From the NCBI GenBank assembly GCA_947166385.1, contig CAMVEB010000001.1:248001-312000 (forward strand): a stretch of DNA of 64,000 bases, written 5' to 3'. The position numbers were made by a program, and so were the translations under genes. This DNA is from an uncultured Clostridia bacterium (GTDB taxonomy: Bacteria; Bacillota; Clostridia; Christensenellales; Aristaeellaceae). Under the pieces are notes generated by a model. The model ran no database searches. It saw nothing but the letters and a program-made list of their open reading frames with translations, and was not told the origin of the DNA. Below, one piece after another: positions 41,289-49,509 of the stretch; the first letter of the stretch is position 1; each line of letters starts with the position of its first letter.

Positions 41289-41921
41289 ATGGCTTTTGAT
41301 TTCAAAAAGGAATACAGGGAATTCTATATGCCTGATAAAAAGCCCGGTATCATCCTGGTTCCGAAAATGAACTATCTCGCCGTTCGCGGGCAGGGTGATC
41401 CCAACCAGGAGGATGGTGAATACAAGCAGGCGATCGGGCTGCTCTATGGGATCGCATTCACTATCAAGATGAGCAAAAAGGGAGACCATCAGATCGACGG
41501 ATACTTCGATTATGTTGTTCCGCCGCTCGAGGGCTTCTGGTGGCAACCGGGAGTCACAGGAATCGACTATGCTCATAAAGAGAATTTCCGGTGGATTTCC
41601 ATGATCCGCCTGCCGGATTTTGTGAAAAAAGCGGATTTTGACTGGGCTGTTGGTGAGGCAACAAAGAAAAAGAAAACAGACTTCTCCAAAGTTGAGTATA
41701 TGACTTATGATGAAGGCCTTTGCGTTCAGTGTATGCATTTTGGTTCCTACGATGATGAACCGAAGACAGTCGCATTGATGCATGAATATATGGAACAGCA
41801 GGGTTATGCGCTGGATATCACAGATCAGAGGCTTCACCATGAAATCTACCTGAGCGATGCCAGAAAAGTTTTACCGGAAAAGCTGAAAACGGTGATAAGA
41901 CATCCAGTCAGGAAAGACTAA
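41289..41921 (+). CDS. GyrI-like small-molecule-binding protein
   Basis: 210 residues, AAGGAGG before the ATG. MAFDFKKEYREFYMPDKKPGIILVPKMNYLAVRGQGDPN and the later FRWISMIRLPDF, CVQCMHFGSYDDEP and HHEIYLSDARKV are the pattern of GyrI-like proteins that bind or hydrolyse hydrophobic cations and toxins. Last gene of the array; its end overlaps a small minus-strand ORF. Confidence 0.82.
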   Translation: MAFDFKKEYREFYMPDKKPGIILVPKMNYLAVRGQGDPNQEDGEYKQAIGLLYGIAFTIKMSKKGDHQIDGYFDYVVPPLEGFWWQPGVTGIDYAHKENFRWISMIRLPDFVKKADFDWAVGEATKKKKTDFSKVEYMTYDEGLCVQCMHFGSYDDEPKTVALMHEYMEQQGYALDITDQRLHHEIYLSDARKVLPEKLKTVIRHPVRKD

Positions 41922-42039
41922 TGTTAGGAAGGATTATCTCGTCAAAGATAGGAGTCTTGCCCTCTGCTGCTTCAAATTCACGAAATTTTTCTGCAGTGAT
42001 GAATATATTTTTACAGGCATTCGATTTCTCCGGTTTCAT
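41908..42039 (-). CDS. 43-codon small ORF coupled to the MBL hydrolase
   Basis: The ATG (42039) overlaps the stop of the MBL gene as ATGA; stop at 41908-41910. The peptide (MKPEKSNACKNIFITAEKFREFE...) has a normal amino-acid mix and no recognised family. The arrangement mirrors the small ORF at 27534-27668. It may be a real small protein or the remnant of a longer gene. Confidence 0.4.
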   Translation of the reverse strand: MKPEKSNACKNIFITAEKFREFEAAEGKTPIFDEIILPNISLS

Positions 42040-42725
42040 CCCATATCATTCATCAGATCCGATAACGTATCTTCCGGATTTACGGGAACCCAGTGGCCTT
42101 CCACACAGATTTCCGGGTTGATTTCCCGGATTGTATCAGCCAGTTTCCGGCAGAGATCAGCCCTTTTCACGCCCGCAAAGAAATCGTCGCAGGTGGAATC
42201 GCCGAGAAACAGCGTTTTATCGGGCTCAACATACACCAGTGTGGAATCATCCGTATGGGGAGCGTCCGTTTGAATCAGCTGAACCGTGCATCCGCCCGGA
42301 TCAAGAATCACCTTTCCGGAAAACACCAGATCTGCCTTTTTGACGATCACCTCAGTGTTTGCGCCATACTCTTTTCTGATACTTTCATGGATTGCAAAGA
42401 ATTCTTGGGGGCCGTTCTTTTCTATTTTGTACTTCCACTCCGCAAGATGCCTGTCTGTCCGATCGTTTGCAAGGGTCAGACCTTTCACGGCATGCATCCC
42501 GAAGGTATGGTCCCAATGCCAGTGGGTAAGCACCGTGATACCCGGCAGCGGCAGGTTCTCTTTTTCCAGGAGTTCGTAAAACTCTCTGACATGAGCCGCT
42601 GAGTGCCCTGCGTCAATCGCCAGGCTCCAGTGATCGCCTTTCACATAGCCGATGTTCGGGCGGTCCCGTTCCTCTTCATAAGGCATATACCATATGTGTT
42701 CCGTCAGTCGTTTCAGTTCCGTCAT
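42036..42725 (-). CDS. Metallo-beta-lactamase-fold hydrolase
   Basis: 229 residues. The zinc-binding motif is THWHWDHTFGMH (HxHxDH), with further ligands in TDAPHTDDS and LFLGDST and a final His in EGHWVPV. MBL-fold hydrolases cleave thioesters, phosphodiesters or lactones; the subgroup is not clear. No signal peptide. Confidence 0.85.
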   Translation of the reverse strand: MTELKRLTEHIWYMPYEEERDRPNIGYVKGDHWSLAIDAGHSAAHVREFYELLEKENLPLPGITVLTHWHWDHTFGMHAVKGLTLANDRTDRHLAEWKYKIEKNGPQEFFAIHESIRKEYGANTEVIVKKADLVFSGKVILDPGGCTVQLIQTDAPHTDDSTLVYVEPDKTLFLGDSTCDDFFAGVKRADLCRKLADTIREINPEICVEGHWVPVNPEDTLSDLMNDMG

Positions 42726-42752
42726 TCCCTGCTCACGCTCCCTGTCTGTAGG

Positions 42753-42792
42753 AAAAATAAAGGCAGCCCACTGCAGAGCACAGCAGGCTGCC
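42753..42792 (-). terminator. Terminator of the flavoprotein reductase gene
   Basis: Minus strand GGCAGCC, 17-base loop with internal pairing, GGCTGCC, then TTTATTTTT. Confidence 0.8.
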
Positions 42793-42805
42793 GGAAAAAC
42801 CGGGA

Positions 42806-45289
42806 TTACTTGTTGTCTTCGACGATCGCGTTCGCCGCGGTCCGGCCGGAGACGAAGATTTCCACGATCGCGTTGCCGCCCAGGCGGTTGCCGCCGTGGA
42901 TACCGCCGGTCACTTCACCCGCAGCATAGAGGCCGGGGATGATGTTGCCGTCCGCATCCAGCACATGGCGCTGGGTGTCAACAACGATACCGCCCATGGT
43001 ATGGTGCGTGGAGGGAGCCATCAGGCGGACGATCAGATCGGTGCCTTCCAGGTCATAGGTTTCCGGCTTATACTTGCCGTCCTCACCCTTCTCAACGTTA
43101 CCGATGGTGCGGGAAGCGATTCCCTTGCCGACATCCGGGAATTCGCCCTGGCCCATCACAGCCTGGTCATAGGCCTTGATGGTCTCCAGTACGGTCGCGG
43201 GATCGGCGGTTACGCCTTCAAACTCCGGATCAGCGAACAGCTTGGTCAGATCTTCCACAGTGCCTTTGATGTGGTAGTAACGGCCGGCGAAGTCTGTCGG
43301 CTGCAGCTGTGCGGTGGGCGGTCCGGGGATCTTCTGTTCAGCGTTGTAGAACTCAACAAAGACGCCGGGGGTATTATTCTTGACGATACCGTTCCGGAAC
43401 TCCGCCAGAGACAGCACGTCACGCTCGGAACCTTCGTCCACGAAGCGCTTGCCGGTGGTCGGGTTGATCCAGCAGGCATAGTTGCCGCCGCCGAAGGCCA
43501 GGTTGCCGTTGTCCACCCAGGAGATGGGCATCAGCTGGGTGAAGCCCAGGCCGGTGGTCGCAGCGCCGGCTTCCTTCGCCATGGCGATGCCGTCGCCCTG
43601 CAGGGAGGAACGGTTGGTGGTCTTGGTGGAAGTGGTCAGGTAAGCAGTGTCCCAGTAGACATTGTTTTCCAGAACCATGTTGATGTTGGCCGCATATCCG
43701 CCGGTAGCCAGGACGACGCCCTTGGTCGCGTGGGCAGTCACTTCGGTGCCGTCAAACTTCTCAGCCTTCACGCCGGTGACTTTGCCGTCCTCAACGATCA
43801 GGTGGGTGGCGGTGGTGCGCAGCATAATGTTGTCCCGGTTAATGGTGGCGACGGGGCCGATGAAATAGGTGCCCCAGTTGCCGTCCTGCGGCAGGTACTC
43901 GTTTTCACGATACCACAGTGCGCCGATCAGGGTGGGCTGGGTGTCCTCGATGAAATGAGCACCCATGTCTTCCAGCCACTCCTTCAGGCCCTGGCCGTTG
44001 GTAATGAACTGGGTCACCAGATCCAGGTTTCCGTAGATCCACTGGCTCTTGTCAGCGCTCTGACGCAGGCCGCCGTAATAGGTCTGGAAGATGTGCAGGT
44101 TGATGGTGGAGAACAGCGTCAGCTGACTCTCGTCCGTTCCGGCATCCAATTTGGGCTGTGCCCAGTCCAGATAAGCCTGGATTTCCTGCTTCAGCGCCTG
44201 CAGCACGGGCAGATATTCCGCATGCACGCCGTGCTTGCTCAGCTCCAGAGCATCGCCGGCCACGAATTCATTGGTCTTGTAGTACTCTTCATCAAAGGGC
44301 TCTTCGCTCCAGTTCAGGATCATCTTGAGCTCGTTGATGCAGCCATTGACGGACTTGACCTTGTTGTAGGTCTGGCCGTCACGGCCGTACACGCCCGTCT
44401 CAGCATCCGGATCCGCCGGATCCCAGACCAGGTACGGCATCACGGACTGGAACTGTCCGCCGGAAACCAGCGTATTGCCGCCGACTTCAGCGTTCTTCTC
44501 AATCACGAGCACAGAGTTGCCGTTCTGGGTGGCCTGAGCCGCTGCGGCGATACCGGCACCGCCGGCGCCGACAACGACCACATCATAGGTCACATCGATG
44601 GGATCGCCGGCCGGATGATCAACCTTGTTGGCCTTGAAGGCCGCCAGATCGGTACACTTGGCCTGCTCGGCCGCATCGTTCACAATGGCGCGCAGCGCGT
44701 TGCTGGAGAAGGTGGCGCCTGATACGCCGTCCACGCCGGTACCGTTGGCAGTGATGATTTCAGGAATCATGGTGTCGAAAGCGACATCTCCGACATGAGC
44801 GGTTTCCACGGAGGAAACGATCTCAATCGCCTGAATCGCGCTGTCGGTGAAGGTAACCTTTGCGGTCACGTTGCCGTTGTAGCCGTAGGCAGTCGCTTCA
44901 TACTCACCAGCTGTGAAGGCCAGTTCTCCGGCAGGTTCGTCGCTGCCGCCGGCCAGAGCGCTGTTGACCGCTTCGATCACCGCGGTGCTGGTGAAGGTCG
45001 CGCCGGTCTTGGCGTCAACGCCGTCGGTTCCGCCAGCCGCGAGGATCGCCTCGATCAGTTTTTCAACGCTGTCCGCCCGCTGAATGCCGGCGGTGCTGTA
45101 GGTCTCTCCGGAGTCGTCCACGGTCAGGGCGACGACTTTGCCGTCTTCGATGGTCACTTCAACGGTGACCTGGCTGGCAAAGCCCTGGGCGGAAGCCGTC
45201 TTTGTTTCCGCGGAAGCAAAGGCAACGCAGCCCAGTACCAGGCAGAGAGACAGGATCAGAGAAACAAGTTTTTTCATGGGTTTCTTCAT
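42806..45289 (-). CDS. Secreted FAD-dependent reductase (fumarate/urocanate-reductase-like) with two FMN-binding domains
   Basis: 827 residues from the ATG at 45289 (GGGGAAAGG; 45277 is an alternative). Signal peptide (1-28), then two FMN_bind domains (about 36-113 and 127-205), each ending in the GAT flavinylation motif used by ApbE (Thr 98 in KTGATFTS, Thr 193 in VSGATFSS), then a FAD_binding_2 reductase domain with GAGGAG (241-246) and the C-terminal AGEVTGGIHGGNRLGGNAI signature. It has no haem-binding CxxCH, unlike flavocytochrome c. It probably reduces an enoate-type acceptor outside the membrane with electrons relayed through covalent FMN (UrdA/ExtA-like role). It has its own promoter and terminator. 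Confidence 0.9.
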   Translation of the reverse strand: MKKPMKKLVSLILSLCLVLGCVAFASAETKTASAQGFASQVTVEVTIEDGKVVALTVDDSGETYSTAGIQRADSVEKLIEAILAAGGTDGVDAKTGATFTSTAVIEAVNSALAGGSDEPAGELAFTAGEYEATAYGYNGNVTAKVTFTDSAIQAIEIVSSVETAHVGDVAFDTMIPEIITANGTGVDGVSGATFSSNALRAIVNDAAEQAKCTDLAAFKANKVDHPAGDPIDVTYDVVVVGAGGAGIAAAAQATQNGNSVLVIEKNAEVGGNTLVSGGQFQSVMPYLVWDPADPDAETGVYGRDGQTYNKVKSVNGCINELKMILNWSEEPFDEEYYKTNEFVAGDALELSKHGVHAEYLPVLQALKQEIQAYLDWAQPKLDAGTDESQLTLFSTINLHIFQTYYGGLRQSADKSQWIYGNLDLVTQFITNGQGLKEWLEDMGAHFIEDTQPTLIGALWYRENEYLPQDGNWGTYFIGPVATINRDNIMLRTTATHLIVEDGKVTGVKAEKFDGTEVTAHATKGVVLATGGYAANINMVLENNVYWDTAYLTTSTKTTNRSSLQGDGIAMAKEAGAATTGLGFTQLMPISWVDNGNLAFGGGNYACWINPTTGKRFVDEGSERDVLSLAEFRNGIVKNNTPGVFVEFYNAEQKIPGPPTAQLQPTDFAGRYYHIKGTVEDLTKLFADPEFEGVTADPATVLETIKAYDQAVMGQGEFPDVGKGIASRTIGNVEKGEDGKYKPETYDLEGTDLIVRLMAPSTHHTMGGIVVDTQRHVLDADGNIIPGLYAAGEVTGGIHGGNRLGGNAIVEIFVSGRTAANAIVEDNK

Positions 45290-45319
45290 CCTTTCCCCTT
45301 TATAATTTTGGAACGCGAT

Positions 45320-45383
45320 GACAAATTCTACAAATTTGTCCGCACAACATAGAATTATAATACATCGCAAACGATTGCGTCAA
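45320..45383 (-). promoter_or_regulatory. Promoter with LacI-type operator and a second dyad, flavoprotein reductase
   Basis: Minus strand TTGACG (45383-45378), 18-base spacer, TATAAT (45359-45354). The near-palindrome CGCAAACGATTGCG (45366-45379) covers the spacer and touches the -35 box, as LacI-family operators do. A second perfect dyad GACAAATT-CTACA-AATTTGTC lies at 45320-45340 in the leader. Both suggest tight, substrate-dependent control. Confidence 0.7.
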
Positions 45384-45602
45384 TCCTTGTTTTTGTCATT
45401 TGATACGGTGCAACAGCCGTTTTTGTCTCGTTTCTGAGAGTTCAGCCTCCTCACTCTTTTCAGTTTCCTATTTGCCTGTTTTTCCTCGAATCTATCGTTA
45501 TCCTGTCAATAAGTTTTTGCGAATTCTTTCCTGTCTTTGTCAGCAACGTATTCCTGACCTGGTGAACAAGACAACGCTGGTAGCTTCATTGCTGTTGTAG
45601 GG

Positions 45603-45644
45603 TAAAAAAGCAATGGGCCGATGACAGTGTAATCTGCCATCGGC
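45603..45644 (-). terminator. Terminator of the ORF6N gene
   Basis: Minus strand GCCGATG, 14-base loop, CATCGGC, then seven bases and TTTTTT; starts directly after the stop codon. Confidence 0.55.
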
Positions 45645-46064
45645 TCAGATCGTAGACAAAGTGGTCTTAGCAAGCAATTGCTTATAAGAATATTGGTTAT
45701 TATGTGTAGCAAGCTCTCCGAGAAGAACCGTCATTAACATGTATACACCCTGTTCTGTAAACGCATATGGATTATACTTAAGATTTGAGCCACGACCGGT
45801 TCCTCTTTTCAATGTGAAATTTTTGCACCTTGAAAGTTCTGCGGTCTCCTCATTTGTCAATTGATACATGAAATCATCGCCTTCAAATTTGGCTGCATTG
45901 TTCTTTACCTGGCGATTAAAATTCTTTGTCTCATAACCGTAAATCTCCGCCAACTCAAAATCAAGCATAACCTCCACACCCCGGACAATATAAATCTTGT
46001 CTCGGATGGTGTGTTCATCCACAATGGCGATCTCCGTAATCTCAGGCTTCTTCTGTTCGTCCAT
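45645..46064 (-). CDS. ORF6N-domain protein, C-terminally shortened
   Basis: 139 residues, AGGAGG before the ATG. The ORF6N domain is complete: IYIVRGVEVMLDFELAEIYG, NRQVKNNAAKFEGDDFMYQL, YNPYAFTEQGVYMLMTVL. Full-length relatives continue for another 100-200 residues; here the protein ends shortly after the domain (KTTLSTI). ORF6N/KilA-N-type proteins are DNA-binding regulators or antirepressors common in phages and mobile islands. Confidence 0.82.
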   Translation of the reverse strand: MDEQKKPEITEIAIVDEHTIRDKIYIVRGVEVMLDFELAEIYGYETKNFNRQVKNNAAKFEGDDFMYQLTNEETAELSRCKNFTLKRGTGRGSNLKYNPYAFTEQGVYMLMTVLLGELATHNNQYSYKQLLAKTTLSTI

Positions 46065-46080
46065 GCTGACCTCCTGGTGA

Positions 46081-46541
46081 TTACTTCAGTTGAAGGCTGA
46101 CCATACTTTCTTCAACAGAAAAGTACGTACCGGCACGGACAGAATTCTACCAAAAAATCATCGACTGACAATGTCTTCAACGAGCATTTCTTTGTCTCCG
46201 CGTCTCTGTCCTATAAGCGCCTCACGTTCCGTTTCTATGCTCTTTGCCGGGTGTTTTCCCGCTGGCTTTCCACGAGTCACCTCACACCCCCACAACGGCA
46301 ACTGTGGGCACCCAGCACCAACAGCACCTCTGCGGATAGCTGAATCTGCGTGACAGAAGCGCTGGAAGCGTTGCCTCATAAAGCCCGGAAGCACTTATGG
46401 TAGTAGAATAGTAGTAAAATCCGCATCCATATGCATTCGCCAAGCCTGTGATAATCCTTACAGCGGCAATCGCGGGCGTACATCTTAACAGCATGAATTC
46501 CCGATCCATTTATAAAAGCTTTGATATCATTCTGGAAAACA
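46081..46541. other. 460-base spacer without a supportable gene
   Basis: Between the ORF6N gene and a methyltransferase gene. Open frames on the minus strand (46158-46394, 46282-46509) lack ribosome binding sites and recognisable domains. It may be decayed mobile DNA; nothing specific is seen. Confidence 0.4.
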
Positions 46542-47285
46542 TTAAGCCTCAGCAGGTGCCTTGTTACTTCTGCTTTTCATGACATAGATCAGCACAAAGT
46601 TCAGGATCCGATTCAACCCCCTGGATAAATACTCCCGGTCTCTGATCGCGTACTCATGGCCGGTGTTGAACCAGTCATCCCAGGCTTCATCATAGCATTC
46701 GGCCTCCATGACGGAAATGCAGCGCCGATCTCTGCATTCCTTTTCAAGCATGGATTTCCACCAATCGACTGTTTTGAAACACAGGGAATCATCACCTTCC
46801 GCCCAGGTTTCAAAAAGCGTACGGATTTCTCCCTGCGGTTTCTCTCTGAGACCAGGAATGGCAATCATAATGGAGCCACCCGAGCGGACAAACGGCAGAA
46901 TCCTGTCGGCAAATATTCCTTCTTTGCATCCGAAATAGTGATAGGAGTCCACACTGACAATGGCGTCGAACCAGCCCTGAGCGAAGGGCATATTCAGCGC
47001 GTCGCCGTGGATCGGTATGATCCGGTCCTCCAGGGATAGATCCCGGATCCGCTTCAGGTTGTCTGTTGCGTCTACCCAGAGATCGAAGGCGTAAACGGAT
47101 TTCGCGGAAGTTTCATTCGCCAGGAAAATGGACGTCAGGGCCATGCCGCAGCCAAGGTCCAGCGTCCGGTCATAGCACGTGTTATAAGGGTTTTTGCGGA
47201 TCAGTTCGTCCAGCAGTCGGAATGAATTGGGTCCCATCAGGTAATCTTTTGTAAAGTATTTCCTATAACGATCTGCTCTGTTCAT
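46542..47285 (-). CDS. Class I SAM-dependent methyltransferase
   Basis: 247 residues. SAM motif TLDLGCGMALTSIFLAN, YAFDLWVDA, the DAIVSVDSYHYFG motif II and FVRSGGSIMIAIPGL. Resembles the methyltransferases annotated cyclopropane-synthase-like or NodS-like in Clostridia. Its GGAGG lies inside the end of the MutS2-like gene and only six bases separate the two, so they form an operon. Confidence 0.85.
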   Translation of the reverse strand: MNRADRYRKYFTKDYLMGPNSFRLLDELIRKNPYNTCYDRTLDLGCGMALTSIFLANETSAKSVYAFDLWVDATDNLKRIRDLSLEDRIIPIHGDALNMPFAQGWFDAIVSVDSYHYFGCKEGIFADRILPFVRSGGSIMIAIPGLREKPQGEIRTLFETWAEGDDSLCFKTVDWWKSMLEKECRDRRCISVMEAECYDEAWDDWFNTGHEYAIRDREYLSRGLNRILNFVLIYVMKSRSNKAPAEA

Positions 47286-47291
47286 GTTGAA

Positions 47292-49199
47292 TCAGTCCTC
47301 CTTCTTCCCTTCCTTCACGATAATCACTGCGTCCGGATCAAACTTGCGGTCCATGGTATGCGCTGCCTTGCGGTTTGCCACCGTATCAAACACGATCGAG
47401 AAGTCATAATCCGGTGGATACAGCTGTTCCGCCGGCACCAGCAGCTTCAGCCGGTTATGCCGCACCGTCATCTTCCGGCCCTGCATCTGGATGATCACGT
47501 TCCCCTCGTCATCCGCAGGCTGAAAGACGACAGCGTTCTTTCTGTCCGGCAGCAGCATCACGCTGTCCCCCATGCTGAACCGCTCAAAGCTTCCTTCTTT
47601 CTTGGCCGGCAGCCGCTGCAGCCGGCCTGCGGGGATCCGCATCGGCTTTCGCACCGGTTCCGGCCGGGGGTTCAGTTTGCCGTCCGCCACCTGCCGGGCC
47701 CTCGCCAGCAGTCCCTCGTTCATCCCGAGACGGCGGGCGATCTCGATGGCGCAGCTTTCTCCGCTCAGCCCCATCTCCAGCCGGTAAAGTGGCATCAGGG
47801 AGACCCGGTCAAATGCCATTCGCGCGGAAATCACATGTTCCGTCTGCTCCGACCATTGTTTGATCTGCGGATCGTGCGTTGTTACCAGGAAGAAGCATCT
47901 GCGGCGAAGCAGTTCTTCCAGGATCGCCGCCGCCAGTCCGGAGCCCTCCGCCGGGTCTGTTCCGCTGCCCAGTTCATCGAGCAGAACCAGGCTCTCCCGA
48001 CTGCATTCTTCCAGAATACGGATCACATTGGTCATATGCCCGGAAAACGTGGACAGATTCTGACTGATACTCTGGCTGTCACCGATATCGCACAGGACGC
48101 GGTCCATCATGGCGATGGTTGTCCCTTCGCCGCAGGGAATATGCAGCCCGCTCTGCGCCATCATCGTCAGCAGTCCGACCGTCTTAAGGCATACTGTCTT
48201 TCCGCCGGTGTTGGGTCCGGTCACGGCAATACCGGCATCCGGCAGAGAGAGTTCCAGGTTCAGCGGTATGCAGGTCTCCTGATTCAGCAGCGGATGCCGG
48301 GCATCCACCAGGCGGATCCGGCGCTCCGTGGTCAGTTCCGCCGGACATGCCTTCATCTCCATGCTCAGCTTTGCCCGGGCAAAGATCATATCCAGATCCG
48401 TCATGACGCGGATTGCGGCCCGCAGTGCATCCTCTTCTGAAGCAACACGGTTGCTCAGTTCCCAGAGAATCCTTCTTTCCTCCGTATCGATAACGATCAG
48501 CAGTTCCTCCAGCTCCTGGCGCATGGCCAGTACAGAAGACGGTTCCATAAAGACAGTACTGCCTTTTCCGGATGCGTCAATCACCCGTCCGGGAAAAGCG
48601 CTCTGAAAGCGTTTCTGGACCGGAATCACGAAAACGCCGTTCCTTTGCGTAATATAGGAATCTGCCAGTTCTTTTTTGTGGTGAAGAAGAACCTGGTTCA
48701 GTTTTTCCCGGATAGCCTGTTCCGTATGCTCCCGCCGGCGGCGAAGATTCCGGAGCGCCGGGGAAGCGTCGTCCAGGATGGCGTCCTCCCGGATGGACCG
48801 TTCAATGTCATCCTCCAGTCCGTCCAGGTCCGGCAGTTCCGTATGCCAGGATGAGATCCCGGCGCTGAACATCTGTACGCCCTGAAGATAGCGCTGCAGC
48901 CGTTGAACGGTCGAACAGAACCGTGCGATGGAAGTCAGCTGCGCCGGCAGGAGCATCCCACCCTGCGCCGCCTGGATCAGGTTGTTCTCCGTTCCATCGG
49001 TGTCAGTCAGCGGCGGGGTCCCCGCGTTTTCCATCACGCAACGCGCTGCTGTCGTTTCTTCCATCCGGGCCCTGCAGAGCCCTTCGTTCAATATCGGCTC
49101 TGTCTCCCCGAGCCGCTTTCGGGCTGCCTGGGAAACCGCCTGTTCCTGCAATTGTCCGATGATCTGATCAAACCCGAGAGTCATCATATCCTGTGTCAT
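47292..49199 (-). CDS. MutS2-like ATPase without the Smr nuclease domain
   Basis: 635 residues. The core/clamp helices are followed by a MutS domain V ATPase: Walker A GPNTGGKT (328-335), the SQNLSTFSGHM switch, Walker B LVLLDELGSGTDP (404-416) and VTTHD. Canonical MutS2 (about 780 residues) ends with an Smr endonuclease; here the C-terminus stops after a KOW-like region and a short YDFSIVF segment. So it can bind DNA or ribosomes and hydrolyse ATP but should not nick DNA. Behind a consensus promoter and a long leader. Confidence 0.87.
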   Translation of the reverse strand: MTQDMMTLGFDQIIGQLQEQAVSQAARKRLGETEPILNEGLCRARMEETTAARCVMENAGTPPLTDTDGTENNLIQAAQGGMLLPAQLTSIARFCSTVQRLQRYLQGVQMFSAGISSWHTELPDLDGLEDDIERSIREDAILDDASPALRNLRRRREHTEQAIREKLNQVLLHHKKELADSYITQRNGVFVIPVQKRFQSAFPGRVIDASGKGSTVFMEPSSVLAMRQELEELLIVIDTEERRILWELSNRVASEEDALRAAIRVMTDLDMIFARAKLSMEMKACPAELTTERRIRLVDARHPLLNQETCIPLNLELSLPDAGIAVTGPNTGGKTVCLKTVGLLTMMAQSGLHIPCGEGTTIAMMDRVLCDIGDSQSISQNLSTFSGHMTNVIRILEECSRESLVLLDELGSGTDPAEGSGLAAAILEELLRRRCFFLVTTHDPQIKQWSEQTEHVISARMAFDRVSLMPLYRLEMGLSGESCAIEIARRLGMNEGLLARARQVADGKLNPRPEPVRKPMRIPAGRLQRLPAKKEGSFERFSMGDSVMLLPDRKNAVVFQPADDEGNVIIQMQGRKMTVRHNRLKLLVPAEQLYPPDYDFSIVFDTVANRKAAHTMDRKFDPDAVIIVKEGKKED

Positions 49200-49428
49200 G
49201 CCGTTTCCTCTTTCTCTGCTTTGATGGACATGAACAGAGAATCAGGGAGTGCGGCACAAAAGTGCAAACAAAAAAGTGCCCGGCATCTGTCCGTACCGCG
49301 TCATGGCATCAGCAAACAAGCGGTCATGTCACCGCATTTATTGATCAACCATGCTCCCCGTTAACGAACCGACTCCAAACACACCTCCGCGGTGATTGCC
49401 CGCTCTTGTCGGGTTCACTGCTGACTCT
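49200..49428 (-). ncRNA. Long, hairpin-rich 5' leader of the MutS2-like gene (candidate regulatory RNA)
   Basis: About 225 bases lie between the promoter (49429-49457) and the start codon. On the transcribed strand several clean hairpins are visible: CCCG/CGGG, CACC-GCGGA-GGTG, GCGGT-GACATG-ACCGC, and a GGCAC...GTGCC stem enclosing a TTTTTT run near the 3' end. No known riboswitch class is recognised. Confidence 0.35.
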
Positions 49429-49457
49429 ATTATATTCCATTCGGTATCCGATGTCAA
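49429..49457 (-). promoter_or_regulatory. Consensus promoter of the MutS2-like gene
   Basis: Minus strand TTGACA (49457-49452), exactly 17 bases, TATAAT (49434-49429). Confidence 0.85.
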
Positions 49458-49509
49458 ACGATTACATCTGCCCTCTGTGCGTCTCGTTTCTGATCCTTCG
49501 CCCTCTTTA

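Noticed and set aside
33570..41290. Integron-type attC repeats between array genes
   Set aside because: Intergenic segments were compared by eye: they are mostly short Shine-Dalgarno-containing spacers with no shared palindromic repeat, and no integrase is present.
42896..44722. 608-codon plus-strand open frame
   Set aside because: Antisense shadow of the flavoprotein reductase; long mirror frames are common in GC-rich coding sequence and the translation has no recognisable domain.
46158..46509. Minus-strand frames in the gap before the methyltransferase gene as a recombinase remnant
   Set aside because: No conserved recombinase motif could be placed and there is no ribosome binding site; left as an empty spacer.
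49270..49320. GTACCGCG near the MutS2 leader as a T-box
   Set aside because: It lies on the strand opposite to the transcript and lacks the specifier and antiterminator elements.
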